From Runella sp. MFBS21 (GTDB lineage Bacteria > Bacteroidota > Bacteroidia > Cytophagales > Spirosomataceae): a stretch of 64,000 nt of DNA. Under the pieces are notes generated by a model. That model was not told where the DNA came from, made no database searches, and was given only the letters and a program-made list of their open reading frames with translations. The position numbers and the translations under genes were made by a program. The stretch spans positions 620,001-684,000 of the forward strand of contig NZ_JARNTW010000003.1 in the NCBI RefSeq assembly GCF_029433105.1. Reading direction: 5' to 3'. Shown piece by piece: positions 31,189 through 40,280 of this stretch (positions within the stretch are counted from its first letter, which is position 1; each line of letters opens with the position of its first letter).

Positions 31189-33951
31189 TTAGTGTAATTT
31201 CCAACTGATAGTTACATTTGGCGTAAACCCTAAGTAATTGACATTTGTGGTTTGTAGTACACTCTCTTCGCCTTCAGTGATGATTTCGAAGCGCTTATAC
31301 CACACATTCTTGCGATTGTACACATTGAAAAAAGAAAGCCCAATGCTCCCCCAACGGGCATTGTAAGTAGCCGATACATCCAAACGATGATAGGGGGAAA
31401 AGCGAGTGGCATTTTTGTCGGAGGGCATCGTAAAATTGCGCACCGAGCCGTCGAGGAGTGTGATTTGATAAGCTCCTGCAATAGAAGTATAAGGCCGTCC
31501 CGTCGAGAAGATTTGGGTAAGCGCAAAATCAATGTTTTTCCAGCGATAGGCTCCGATAAACTTAAACTGATGCCGCACGTCTTGGTCGGCATAGTAAGGG
31601 CGATCCGAAAAAGCCGACACCTTCCTTACCGCCTCGGCCAGGGTATACCCTATCCAGCCATTAAAATCCCCAAACTTACGTTGCAACAGCACGTCTACTC
31701 CGCGCACTACTTCATCGCCATTGAAAAACGTTTCTTGCACACTCAGTCCTTGTCTAATTTGGGGTACAAAACGCAGGGTGTATTCCGTAATACCGACATT
31801 GTTTTTCTGATAAAACTCTACATCCACTAAATATTCTTTAAACTCATAACTTCCGCCCAAAATCAAATGGTCAGATTTAGTGACGGGTAGCGACTCGCCA
31901 TTGGCTAGCAACCAATAGCTCCTATTTCCCTGCGTAAGGTCTTCCCGGTTGATTTGTTTGGCAAATTGATAATATCGCCCCACTGCTGCTTTGAATTTTA
32001 TTTTATCAGACCACGCATATGTACCACTTAGACGAGGCTCAAAATAGAATTTATTGGTCACATCAAAGTGATTGAGCCTTAGGCCTGGTTTAATCATGAG
32101 TCGTGTTTGTAAGAGCCTGATTTGGTCTTGCAAATACAATGACGTAATCACTCCCCTATCGTTTTTGCTGAGTACATCCACGGTATCGTTTTGGGTATAT
32201 TTATAAACAATCGTATTGGCCGTGGAGTGAATCCCAAATTGAAGTTGGTTATGAGGCGTAAGTTTGTATTCAAAGTCAATTTTGGCCGTAAAATCCTTTA
32301 AATCATTGGATTCTACCTGACCAATGTTGATATTGCGCGTAGTAGCTACTGTGCTATCGGTAGCCGGGATGGTATTGACGACGGCGCGGGTATTGTCGCG
32401 ATTGCTATAAAAATTGGAGTAGCTGATAAGCATATTGCTGTATAGCTTGTCGTTCCAACGGCGCGACCACTTAAAGCTACTTCCGAGATTTCCCCAAGCC
32501 GACACATCGGTAGAAGAAGTAGAAGCCCCAAACAACGACTGTCGTCCAAAATTAAAATTGGAAGCGGAGGAGTTATCCATTTTGTCGGTTCCGTTGTAGA
32601 GACTCCACGTAAAAATATCCTTCTTGGAAAGGTTCCAAGTCAGTTTGGCATTCAAATCATAAAAGTAGGATTGGGCTGTTTGGTTTTGGGTAGCCATATT
32701 TCCAAAACGCCCTCCTCCGGGCCTTCCTCCAAAACCACCTGCTCCAGGCTGCGACACATTGGTCTGACGTTCGGTAGTAAACGTACTGAATATTTTTTCG
32801 TACAATGCCCCTTTATACGAACGCCGCCCCGCCACGAGAAGCGTCATTTTTTTGCTAAGAGGAGTTTCAATGTAGCCATTCATACTGAGTAAGCTCAAAT
32901 CAGCACCTGCATTGAATTGGTTTTTGTTGCCTTCTTTGCCCGTAATCTCGGCTACTGCCGAAATACGCCCTCCAAACTTCGCATCAAAGCCTCCTTTATA
33001 AAGCTGAATGTCTTTGAGGGCATTGTAATTGAATGCCGAAAAGAAACCAAACAAGTGATCGACATGATAGACCGTAAAGCCATCATAAAGTACCAATGTT
33101 TGGTCGGGTGTTCCACCCCGTACATAAAGTCCTGACGATGACTCATTAGAAGCACTCACACCGGGCATCAACTGAAAGGCTCGAAAAGGATCTCGCTCTC
33201 CAATATTTGGTAATTTGGCCAAGTTTTTGGGTGTCATTTTTATCATTCCCACAATTTCGTTGGCCTTGAGTACCTCGGTTTTTTCACCCAACACCATCAC
33301 TTCTTCGAGTACTTGCTCGCCAGGCTCAATTTCAATAATGAAATTTTCAAGGGGCGTTTTGGGCGAAAGATGCACTTTGGCATTTTTGTATCCCACATAG
33401 CTTACCAAAATCGTCACCGTATCAGAAGGGACTTTGAGTAAAGTAAAATACCCATCGACATTGGTCTGAACTCCAATTTTACTCCCCAATACTGCCACGC
33501 TAGCAAAAGGCATATTTTCGGAAGTTTTGCGCTCTACTACCCTTCCCATCAGCGTAAAGTCGCTACGAGTAGGTTCTCCTCGGTAGCGTGTATCAAAGTC
33601 GCGTCTAGCGGTTTTTAGGATTTCGGTGGCGGTTTTTGGCACGATCTGAATTACATTGGTTTCATCAATATAAAACGTCAAATCTTTGGTTTCTTTCAAA
33701 GCACCTTTGATGCCATCCAGTAGTTTGGTATTGTCAAACCAGTAAGAGACTTTGTATTTTTTCAGTAACTCAGCATCATATCCAATCTTAAACTTATACT
33801 TCTTTTGTAAGTCGGCGATGATTTCACTGAGTGGTTTGTTGTTATAAAATTCGTCTTTAATGATAAGTTCGGCTGCCGAATCAGTAGGGGTTTGTGCATA
33901 AGATACCGTCAGCCCAAGCACGTACAAAATGAGCAATAGTTGTTTTTGCAT
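31189..33951 (-). CDS. TonB-dependent receptor with STN and carboxypeptidase-like domains
   Basis: 920 residues. Signal peptide (LLLILYVLGLTVSYAQ), STN domain (about 25-105, PLSEIIADLQKKYKFKIGYD), a carboxypeptidase-regulatory-like domain (about 130-205, VVERKTSENMPFASVAVLG), plug (about 240-350, GLYVRGGTPDQTLVLYDG) and an outer-membrane barrel ending in NVTISWKLH. It imports a substrate across the outer membrane. An STN domain often means the receptor also signals to an anti-sigma factor, but no anti-sigma gene is adjacent. The DUF4249 lipoprotein follows directly. Confidence 0.95.
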   Translation of the reverse strand: MQKQLLLILYVLGLTVSYAQTPTDSAAELIIKDEFYNNKPLSEIIADLQKKYKFKIGYDAELLKKYKVSYWFDNTKLLDGIKGALKETKDLTFYIDETNVIQIVPKTATEILKTARRDFDTRYRGEPTRSDFTLMGRVVERKTSENMPFASVAVLGSKIGVQTNVDGYFTLLKVPSDTVTILVSYVGYKNAKVHLSPKTPLENFIIEIEPGEQVLEEVMVLGEKTEVLKANEIVGMIKMTPKNLAKLPNIGERDPFRAFQLMPGVSASNESSSGLYVRGGTPDQTLVLYDGFTVYHVDHLFGFFSAFNYNALKDIQLYKGGFDAKFGGRISAVAEITGKEGNKNQFNAGADLSLLSMNGYIETPLSKKMTLLVAGRRSYKGALYEKIFSTFTTERQTNVSQPGAGGFGGRPGGGRFGNMATQNQTAQSYFYDLNAKLTWNLSKKDIFTWSLYNGTDKMDNSSASNFNFGRQSLFGASTSSTDVSAWGNLGSSFKWSRRWNDKLYSNMLISYSNFYSNRDNTRAVVNTIPATDSTVATTRNINIGQVESNDLKDFTAKIDFEYKLTPHNQLQFGIHSTANTIVYKYTQNDTVDVLSKNDRGVITSLYLQDQIRLLQTRLMIKPGLRLNHFDVTNKFYFEPRLSGTYAWSDKIKFKAAVGRYYQFAKQINREDLTQGNRSYWLLANGESLPVTKSDHLILGGSYEFKEYLVDVEFYQKNNVGITEYTLRFVPQIRQGLSVQETFFNGDEVVRGVDVLLQRKFGDFNGWIGYTLAEAVRKVSAFSDRPYYADQDVRHQFKFIGAYRWKNIDFALTQIFSTGRPYTSIAGAYQITLLDGSVRNFTMPSDKNATRFSPYHRLDVSATYNARWGSIGLSFFNVYNRKNVWYKRFEIITEGEESVLQTTNVNYLGFTPNVTISWKLH

Positions 33952-34025
33952 ACCAAGTATAGGTGTTTCAATAGTGAATTATTTTTTTAACATTTGATAC
34001 AAATTCCCATAAGGGTTCAGACATG

Positions 34026-34060
34026 AATAGCTTCCGCAGATAGGGTCTGCGGAAGCTATT
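34026..34060. repeat. Perfect 15-bp hairpin
   Basis: AATAGCTTCCGCAGA and TCTGCGGAAGCTATT around a five-base loop, in the region between a lipoprotein gene and the TonB receptor start. There is no T-run on either strand, so it could be an attenuator or mRNA-stabilising structure rather than a plain terminator. Confidence 0.6.
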
Positions 34061-34188
34061 AGGAGACGCATTAGTGGGTTTCATAGAGAGCCGGTGATTT
34101 TCTTTCGTACCTCTCCATACGTTTCTTGTTTTGAGAATGTGGCATCAATAATCTAAGTGTAGATAATTACCAAAAATGTGCCTACCGC

Positions 34189-34671
34189 TTAGTTGTTTTT
34201 TGTGGCCTCAATTTTGATATTTACTTCTGCTACATTGCCTGCTTCATCCGTATCATTAAAAGCTTCTTCAAAAGTGAGCGTTTTTGAATTGATTTCACCC
34301 AAATGAATTCCTTCGTTCAACATTTCAAAATTTCCGCTACTGAGGGTTTTAAGTTCTACATTATCATAAGTTATATCATCCGACTGCATCACACCTAAGC
34401 TATCTCTTTGCGAAATATTGAGGATAAGTGTGAGCACATTCGATGATTTTTTTGCGAGATCAAAAGAAATCACAAGGTTGTCTTTGATTAAAGAATTAGT
34501 AAGATCAAGTGTCTGTCCCACTCCACTTATCGACTGAGTATAAGTGGTCCCACTGTAGGTACCAATGACTTGGTCGGCAGGCTCGGGTTCTACTTCACTT
34601 TTTGAGCAACTAGCAACGCACACAGCTATCGCTAGCATACTGATAGACAGCAGCTTTTGTAAAGATTTCAT
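34189..34671 (-). CDS. Lipoprotein of unknown function
   Basis: 160 residues. Signal and lipobox (AVCVASCSKS), then an all-beta domain, about 115 residues, beginning VIGTYSGTTYTQS, similar in style to small lipocalin-like Bacteroidetes lipoproteins. Upstream of the TonB receptor on the same strand. No function assigned. Confidence 0.7.
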   Translation of the reverse strand: MKSLQKLLSISMLAIAVCVASCSKSEVEPEPADQVIGTYSGTTYTQSISGVGQTLDLTNSLIKDNLVISFDLAKKSSNVLTLILNISQRDSLGVMQSDDITYDNVELKTLSSGNFEMLNEGIHLGEINSKTLTFEEAFNDTDEAGNVAEVNIKIEATKNN

Positions 34672-34793
34672 AAAAAAAGAGTTTTGTTTAGTGGATAATA
34701 GTCTGATAAAACCAGCAGGTAGAGTATTTTATTGAAAATGTGGCAAATTTTGATTTTTACTTCGTTAACTTTAATAGATATACGTGTGTTAGA

Positions 34794-34836
34794 GGGAGTG
34801 TTTTGAGGTTGCACTGGGCTTCCTCAAAACACTCCC
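34794..34836 (-). terminator. Strong hairpin after the PepSY-like gene
   Basis: GGGAGTGTTTTGAGG and CCTCAAAACACTCCC pair perfectly over 13 bases. It lies eight bases after the stop of the minus-strand gene. The T-run (CTTTTTAT) is on the plus-strand side only, so termination on the minus strand would rely mainly on the stem. Confidence 0.6.
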
Positions 34837-34844
34837 TAGCCTTT

Positions 34845-35468
34845 TTATCTACCGCCTTTGCGTTTGCCTTTAGGGCCTTCAGGGTGCGTAGGAGCAGCTT
34901 TTTCTTCCACAAAAGCGCCATTCGCATCAAATTGAAGCACTTTGACAGTATCTGTATTTTTGATAGCTACAAAGTATACCCCATCAGCATTCGTTCCTGC
35001 ATGTTTGATTTCGTACCCAGCGTAGTTTTGGGTCACATAATTTGTAATGCTTGCAGGCAAAGCTGACACTTCTACTTTGGTCAACTTAGCGCCTCTTTTA
35101 TACTTTTCAAGGGCTTTGTTGAAAGTACCATCGGCGTTGAAGAGCAACCCCTGGTGGGTTCCGTCGGCCAATTTTAGCCCTACTACGATTTGTCCTGCTG
35201 CATCTTTGCCTGCAAATTGGATTTCGGCACCCGCATAGTTGCTTGAGATATAAGACGTGATAGCAGCGGACAAATCAGCCGCGGCTATTTCTGTCAGCTT
35301 CCCTTTGCATTTTTGTTTAGTTACGGTGTCGGAAGTAGCGGCAGCACGAGCAGCTGAAAGCTGAAGCGATTCGGTCAAATCATCTTCTACAGCACTCACT
35401 TCATCACGGTTACAGCTTACCAAAAAAAGTCCCACTAGCGCGAAAACTAAAAACAATGATTTTTTCAT
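34845..35468 (-). CDS. PepSY-like two-repeat lipoprotein
   Basis: 207 residues. Lipobox VSCNRD. Two copies of a PepSY-like/BLIP-like fold follow: AITSYISSNYAGAEIQFAGK (about 69) with GLLFNADGTF, and SITNYVTQNYAGYEIKHAGT (about 138) with VLQFDANGAF. Such proteins are periplasmic and usually unexplained. The tail is Gly/Lys/Arg-rich. Possible promoter on the minus strand with -7 TATTTTTG at 35502-35495. Confidence 0.8.
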   Translation of the reverse strand: MKKSLFLVFALVGLFLVSCNRDEVSAVEDDLTESLQLSAARAAATSDTVTKQKCKGKLTEIAAADLSAAITSYISSNYAGAEIQFAGKDAAGQIVVGLKLADGTHQGLLFNADGTFNKALEKYKRGAKLTKVEVSALPASITNYVTQNYAGYEIKHAGTNADGVYFVAIKNTDTVKVLQFDANGAFVEEKAAPTHPEGPKGKRKGGR

Positions 35469-35684
35469 GGTTGTTTTAAAAATTTTGGTTTGAACAAAAA
35501 TATTGATTGGTTTTAGTGAGCATTACGCATGCCTTTTAAAGAGCGTGGCATTAAAATATTTTATTTTTTTTTAACATAAATATTTCTAAATTACTGCAAC
35601 GCCAGTCCAAAATACAGCGTACATGCGGGTATGCAGTAATGATGTTTCGTGTAGCTAAAACCACCTCTAAACCGCTCTACGACT

Positions 35685-36281
35685 TTGTTTTTTAGAAAGA
35701 AAACTAACTTTACAGAAGACGACCTCGAAGAAGTCATTCGAGCCTGCCTCAACAATGAGGGGCGAGCGCAGCGTATACTTTTTCAGCAGTTTTTTGGATA
35801 TGCGAAAGGAATTAGTCTGAGATACTCTTCGTCCATGGAAGAAGCGGAAGAAATCTTAAATGAAAGTTTCTTAAAAGTATTTCAGCACCTCGACCGCTAC
35901 GATATTACTCAGCCTTTCAAAGCGTGGCTTCGCACCATTGTAGTCAATACCGCTATTAGTTATTACCGCAAAAATCAAAAGTTTCATGGGGAGATTGGCC
36001 TCGACAATATTCAGGAACCTTCTTTTGATGAATCGGTCATTGATCAAATATCCGCTGAAGAGATTTTGGCACTTGTGCAACAGTTAAAGCCCATTTATCG
36101 TACTGTCTTTACGATGCATGTGGTCGATGGATATCAGCTGCGCGAAATTGCGGATACCCTCAATTTTAACGAAGCTACCGTACGTTCGCATTTTGCTAGA
36201 GCCCGTACTAGGCTTCAAGAACTTATTAAGCAGTCTTATCCTTTTTTTTCTGAAGGAGAAACAGATCAAAAATTCAAATAA
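35685..36281 (+). CDS. ECF-type sigma factor
   Basis: 198 residues. Sigma-70 region 2 (about 40-100, SMEEAEEILNESFLKVF and FKAWLRTIVVNTAIS) and region 4 (about 130-185, YRTVFTMHVVDGYQLREIA with the HTH FNEATVRSHFARAR). The start is TTG 35685; no in-frame ATG exists upstream before a stop. The next gene, 81 bases away, has an anti-sigma-like N-terminus, so the pair probably forms a sigma/regulator unit controlling envelope genes. Confidence 0.9.
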   Translation: MFFRKKTNFTEDDLEEVIRACLNNEGRAQRILFQQFFGYAKGISLRYSSSMEEAEEILNESFLKVFQHLDRYDITQPFKAWLRTIVVNTAISYYRKNQKFHGEIGLDNIQEPSFDESVIDQISAEEILALVQQLKPIYRTVFTMHVVDGYQLREIADTLNFNEATVRSHFARARTRLQELIKQSYPFFSEGETDQKFK

Positions 36282-36362
36282 TATCCACCCGTTGTTAAAC
36301 AAAATAGGTTTCCAAGCTTATTAAACGATAAAAATCAGTGCTTATGCACTTTCAACATAATC

Positions 36363-37892
36363 ATGAAACCCGATAAATTTGACGAAGCTATACGCCAAAA
36401 GTTGGAAGGGATTCAGCCTAGTTTTCAGGAAGAAGATTGGGCGAAGTTTAAGGCGTATCAAACCATCCAAGCTCCCCCATCGTTTATCCAACGATTTGGG
36501 CGTTCCATGCTCTACACTGCCGCCAGTGTAGCTGCGGCTGTAATGGTATTTGCGAATGTATACCAATATCGACAAAATCAAAAACTTGATAAACAAGTAG
36601 GGCAACTTAAACAACAACTCTCCCAAAAAGAGCAAGAGCCCCTGCGTACTACTACCCGAGTCGATACGGTCTATATCACCAAATACATTCCTATTCAATC
36701 CTCTTTTTCTCAACCTAAAGCCTATGACCCATCTGTACCTTCTCTTTATCAAGGCACTCCTTCAACCAACGACCTAGACCCTCGCAATGAAGCTCGTATT
36801 GCCGAAAGTTTTAAGAATATTGGGAAAATAGTACGAAAAAGCCCTCAAGAATTAATAAATGAAAACGAAAATAGTGATGTATTGCCAAAAGAAAATGCTG
36901 ATTTGAATCAAAGCAAAGACAACACTGCTTCTTTCAATCGGAAGAATAATCGCCTTTCGCCCAATACAAATATAGAAAGCTCGACAACCAATAAAAGCAA
37001 AATACAGCGAAAGGAAAGTTTGGCGACAAACATGTTGAGTCCAGAAAATAGCATTGACTCCCAAGTTTCTCCAGTCGAAGCTATTACCAACGAAACATCC
37101 ATTAGCTCAAACAAACTTGCCATCGAGCTTTTAGAGTCGATTGATGACACCCAAGAATTGAGTGGGTTGGCTCCTGCCGAAGTAAAAGTAAAAAGATATG
37201 CTTATGCTACATTACAAAGCAAATCTTCTACTTCCAACGCCTCAACTACTACTTCTCCACCCCCTTCTATTTCTTTGCGGGATGTGCGGTTGAGAGTAGG
37301 AGGAGGCCTGAGTATCGGCGACAAATATACCGGCTACGGTTTTAGCTCTAGCCTTCTTTTGGGTAAGTATTGGAGCCTCAATGCGGGCATCAACTGGGCA
37401 CAAATCAAAGGGCCGCAATATTTTACTGACGATATTTTTAAGGACAAAACAGGGCGACCTTTTCAAACTTGGCACAAGTCTCCAGGCGTAAAACCTCCTT
37501 TGATGCAACCCAAAGTATTTGATATTAAAACGGAAGTCAGTCTAGTACGACTTCCTATTAGTTTGACTTATCGGTGGCCTCTCAAAGACGACTTTGCGCT
37601 GCTGTTTTCGGGCGGGACTCATCTCAACTTAAATGCTAAGCAGTGCTATGAGTTTTATTATAAAGACCGCGACGAGCAATACAAAGAGGAAGAAGGAAGT
37701 TTTGCAATAAAGCCGGCCCTCTCAAACGATGTAGTTTTATCGGCAGGGGTCGAAAAACAATGGCGCAAACTCGTATTCCAAGTAGAAGCTTACACAGCCC
37801 CTTATTTACAAAAACCCCAATACCTCACCGACAATCGCAATATGGGAGTTCGCCTGAAGGTATTATATCAATTTGGCAAGAAGTCCATTTAA
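36363..37892 (+). CDS. Membrane protein with anti-sigma-like N-terminus and barrel-like C-terminus
   Basis: 509 residues. Residues 1-47 (FDEAIRQKLEGIQPSFQEED) resemble the cytoplasmic segment of Bacteroidetes anti-sigma-associated proteins. A membrane segment (about 48-66, SMLYTAASVAAAVMVFANV) and short coiled coil follow, then about 190 disordered Ser/Asn/Lys residues, and a C-terminal beta-rich domain (about 310-509, VRLRVGGGLSIGDKYTGYGF, SLNAGINWAQIKG) like outer-membrane beta-barrels. The architecture could span the periplasm and link envelope state to the sigma factor. Function inferred from context only. Confidence 0.75.
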   Translation: MKPDKFDEAIRQKLEGIQPSFQEEDWAKFKAYQTIQAPPSFIQRFGRSMLYTAASVAAAVMVFANVYQYRQNQKLDKQVGQLKQQLSQKEQEPLRTTTRVDTVYITKYIPIQSSFSQPKAYDPSVPSLYQGTPSTNDLDPRNEARIAESFKNIGKIVRKSPQELINENENSDVLPKENADLNQSKDNTASFNRKNNRLSPNTNIESSTTNKSKIQRKESLATNMLSPENSIDSQVSPVEAITNETSISSNKLAIELLESIDDTQELSGLAPAEVKVKRYAYATLQSKSSTSNASTTTSPPPSISLRDVRLRVGGGLSIGDKYTGYGFSSSLLLGKYWSLNAGINWAQIKGPQYFTDDIFKDKTGRPFQTWHKSPGVKPPLMQPKVFDIKTEVSLVRLPISLTYRWPLKDDFALLFSGGTHLNLNAKQCYEFYYKDRDEQYKEEEGSFAIKPALSNDVVLSAGVEKQWRKLVFQVEAYTAPYLQKPQYLTDNRNMGVRLKVLYQFGKKSI

Positions 37893-37916
37893 AATTCTTT
37901 CCATTCCGGCCTAACC

Positions 37917-37957
37917 AATAACCCGCCGCGCTTACAAGCCGACGGGTTATTTTTTTA
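37917..37957 (+). terminator. Rho-independent terminator
   Basis: AATAACCCGCCG pairs with CGACGGGTTATT (one mismatch), followed by a T-run. It ends the sigma/anti-sigma-like operon. Confidence 0.8.
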
Positions 37958-37963
37958 TCTTTG
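37956..37963 (+). promoter_or_regulatory. Bacteroidetes -7 promoter element
   Basis: TATCTTTG fits TAnnTTTG and lies 25 bases before the ATG of the DUF2520 gene, directly after the terminator T-run. No clear -33 TTG at the best spacing. Confidence 0.5.
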
Positions 37964-37987
37964 GCAGTCATCATTGATTTTCTTGTT

Positions 37988-38776
37988 ATGCGTATTTCAT
38001 TTGTAGGAGCTGGCAATGTAGCTTGGCATATGGCACAAGCACTCGAACACGCCGGACATCATATTGTGGAAGTGTATAGTCGCGATTCACGCAATGCTCG
38101 GCGTCTGGTCAATAAACTCTATGATACCAACATCGCTCCTGATTTGGATTTTGCCGAAAGTACCGCAGAACTTCTTATTTTGGCCGTAGCCGATGATGCA
38201 TTGCCCGAAGTAGTGTCGCGACTTGTACTCCCCGAAAACTGCATCGTGGTACACACCTCAGGCACGCAATCGCTTGATGACCTCAAGCACTTAATTCATA
38301 TCTATAGCGATGTGCCGGCACAAGTAGGCGTGTTTTATCCTCTTCAAACTTTTAGCCGAGAGGTAGCCATCAACATGAACCAAGTACCGATGTGTGTGGA
38401 GGCAGTAGAACCCAAAACCGAACAAATCCTCATCCAACTTGCCCAAGATATAAGTAGTATTGTCTATTTGGTGAGCTCAGAAGAAAGGCGAATTTTGCAC
38501 GTAGCTGCTGTTTTTGCTTGTAATTTCACCAACCATTTACTTGGAATTTCTAAGAAAATACTCGACGCCGAGCACCTCGAATTTGAACTACTCAAACCCC
38601 TCATTCGCGAAACCATCCGTAAAGCACTAGATGCTCCCGACCCTTCGGTAGTACAAACAGGCCCCGCCATAAGAGGCGACGAAAACACCATTGAAAAGCA
38701 TTTGGATTTTCTGGAAAAGTATCCAGCTTGGCAAGGCTTGTACGAAATCCTCACCGAGAGTATCAGACCGAGATAA
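37988..38776 (+). CDS. Rossmann/DUF2520 oxidoreductase-like protein
   Basis: 262 residues from ATG 37988 (MRISFVGAGNVAWHMA); a longer frame would start inside the promoter. Residues 1-130 are a Rossmann domain with GAGNVAWHMA, of the F420-dependent NADP reductase-like type. The C-terminal DUF2520 domain (about 135-255) contains FACNFTNHLLGIS and PLIRETIRKALD. Substrate unknown; widespread single-copy gene in Bacteroidetes. Confidence 0.88.
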   Translation: MRISFVGAGNVAWHMAQALEHAGHHIVEVYSRDSRNARRLVNKLYDTNIAPDLDFAESTAELLILAVADDALPEVVSRLVLPENCIVVHTSGTQSLDDLKHLIHIYSDVPAQVGVFYPLQTFSREVAINMNQVPMCVEAVEPKTEQILIQLAQDISSIVYLVSSEERRILHVAAVFACNFTNHLLGISKKILDAEHLEFELLKPLIRETIRKALDAPDPSVVQTGPAIRGDENTIEKHLDFLEKYPAWQGLYEILTESIRPR

Positions 38777-38779
38777 AAA

Positions 38780-39304
38780 TCAATCTCCCCTACCCCATTC
38801 TCTAATGAGATTTCCTCCTACCGGAATCCAGTCCGAAATCACACTGATGATTTGAGGAGCAATAGGGACGGTATATTCGTACAAAAAACTTTCTAGGCGG
38901 TATTTGGGAGGAATCTGAATACCGACAGTACTTAAGAGCCAAAAGAATACGCTAATCCCAAATACCCACGTAAAAATCCCAACGGCAGCCCCGGCCAGAT
39001 TATCAAGTGTTCCTAACAACGTATAACGTAGCATCCTACGCATGGAATAGCCGATTCGATTGACCATGAAAACGGTAGGAAAGAAAATAACTGAAAACCC
39101 AACAAAAGGCAAAAAACGTCGGGTAAGTTCGGCAGTAAGATAAGGGGCAAGCAAGTCGGTTCCGAAGCGTAAAAACTTAAATCCTACAATCATTGCTATC
39201 ACAAAAGCAGCGACTCCTACTATTTCGATCAGTAGTCCTTTACGGTAGCCATTAAAAGCCCCCCAAGCCATTGGAATCAAAATCAATAAATCTAATGTAT
39301 TCAT
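38780..39304 (-). CDS. CvpA family membrane protein
   Basis: 174 residues, four hydrophobic segments. It begins NTLDLLILIPMAWGAFNGYRKG, the CvpA signature of a helix followed by GxxxG-like and RKG. CvpA proteins are linked to colicin V production in E. coli and to envelope homeostasis; the role here is not defined. Convergent with the DUF2520 gene, four bases apart. Confidence 0.85.
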   Translation of the reverse strand: MNTLDLLILIPMAWGAFNGYRKGLLIEIVGVAAFVIAMIVGFKFLRFGTDLLAPYLTAELTRRFLPFVGFSVIFFPTVFMVNRIGYSMRRMLRYTLLGTLDNLAGAAVGIFTWVFGISVFFWLLSTVGIQIPPKYRLESFLYEYTVPIAPQIISVISDWIPVGGNLIREWGRGD

Positions 39305-39376
39305 GTGCTGTTAGGTAAGATAGGGCAAAGGAAAGAATATGAATTGTTAAGATTCAATCCTAACAATTCATACTTC

Positions 39377-39826
39377 TTAAACTAAGAGGGTTTTAACCAA
39401 AGTCTGTACCAGTTTGCCATCAGCTTGCCCGGCCAGTTCTTTCATAGCAACACCCATCACTTTTCCCATATCCGAAGGAGCTTTAGCGCCTACTTTTGAT
39501 ATAATTTCTTGTAGCTTAGCCTTTACTTCCTCTTCGGTAAGCTGCTGAGGTAGATATTTTTCGATAACTGCAATCTCAGCCAATTCTTTTTCTAACAAAT
39601 CGGGACGGTTTTGTTGCTCATAAATTGATGCCGAATCACGACGCTGCTTAGCGGCCTTGGTCAACAACTTCAATTCATCATCGGCACTAATAGTAGCATT
39701 GGCCCCTTCTTTGGTTTCTTCCAACAAAATCAAAGATTTGATCGCACGCAATGCCCGTAAGGTATCTTGATTTTTTTCGCGCATGGCTTGCTTAATATCA
39801 TCATCGATTCTTTGTTTGAGCGACAT
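39377..39826 (-). CDS. GatB/YqeY domain protein
   Basis: 149 residues, highly charged and helical. LKQRIDDDIKQAMREKN at the N-terminus and SDMGKVMGVAMKELAGQADG near residue 115 are the YqeY markers. The domain is related to the tail of the tRNA-amidotransferase GatB; stand-alone copies are thought to bind tRNA, role unsettled. Confidence 0.9.
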   Translation of the reverse strand: MSLKQRIDDDIKQAMREKNQDTLRALRAIKSLILLEETKEGANATISADDELKLLTKAAKQRRDSASIYEQQNRPDLLEKELAEIAVIEKYLPQQLTEEEVKAKLQEIISKVGAKAPSDMGKVMGVAMKELAGQADGKLVQTLVKTLLV

Positions 39827-39989
39827 ATCGGTAAATTTTTAAAGTGGTTAAATAAAAAATAAGTTTTGTAGGGAAGACCGCTGTTTTTTTAAGTGACTGA
39901 TAATTTGAGCTTTACTTCAAAGCCTGCCGCATCCCTTTACAAGCATGACAATTTTTGTGGTGCAAATCTACAAAAAAACGCTTGTATGC

Positions 39990-40021
39990 TTGGAAAAATT
40001 GAAATCAGTTCATTATCTTTG
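39990..40021 (+). promoter_or_regulatory. Promoter of tRNA-His
   Basis: -33 TTG at 39990-39992 and -7 box TATCTTTG at 40014-40021, 21 bases apart, ending 14 bases before the tRNA. Fits the Bacteroidetes housekeeping promoter. Confidence 0.7.
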
Positions 40022-40035
40022 CATTCCCAAAACAC

Positions 40036-40110
<75 letters not shown>

Positions 40111-40188
40111 CTTTTGTAAAGAGTTTAAATTTAAAATAAAGTCTGCGTTTTATTCGCCAATATTTTTCCCTTTTATTCTCTTTCATTT

Positions 40189-40220
40189 AAAATCCCGACG
40201 ATATACGTTGGGATTTTTTA
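40189..40220 (+). terminator. Terminator after tRNA-His
   Basis: AATCCCGACG pairs with CGTTGGGATT (one G-T), followed by six T, about 80 bases after the tRNA. Confidence 0.75.
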
Positions 40221-40280
40221 TTTGACACAAAAAATAACTCCTCATCCAAACTTTTCGTGGTTTACTTAGTTGAAGTTATT

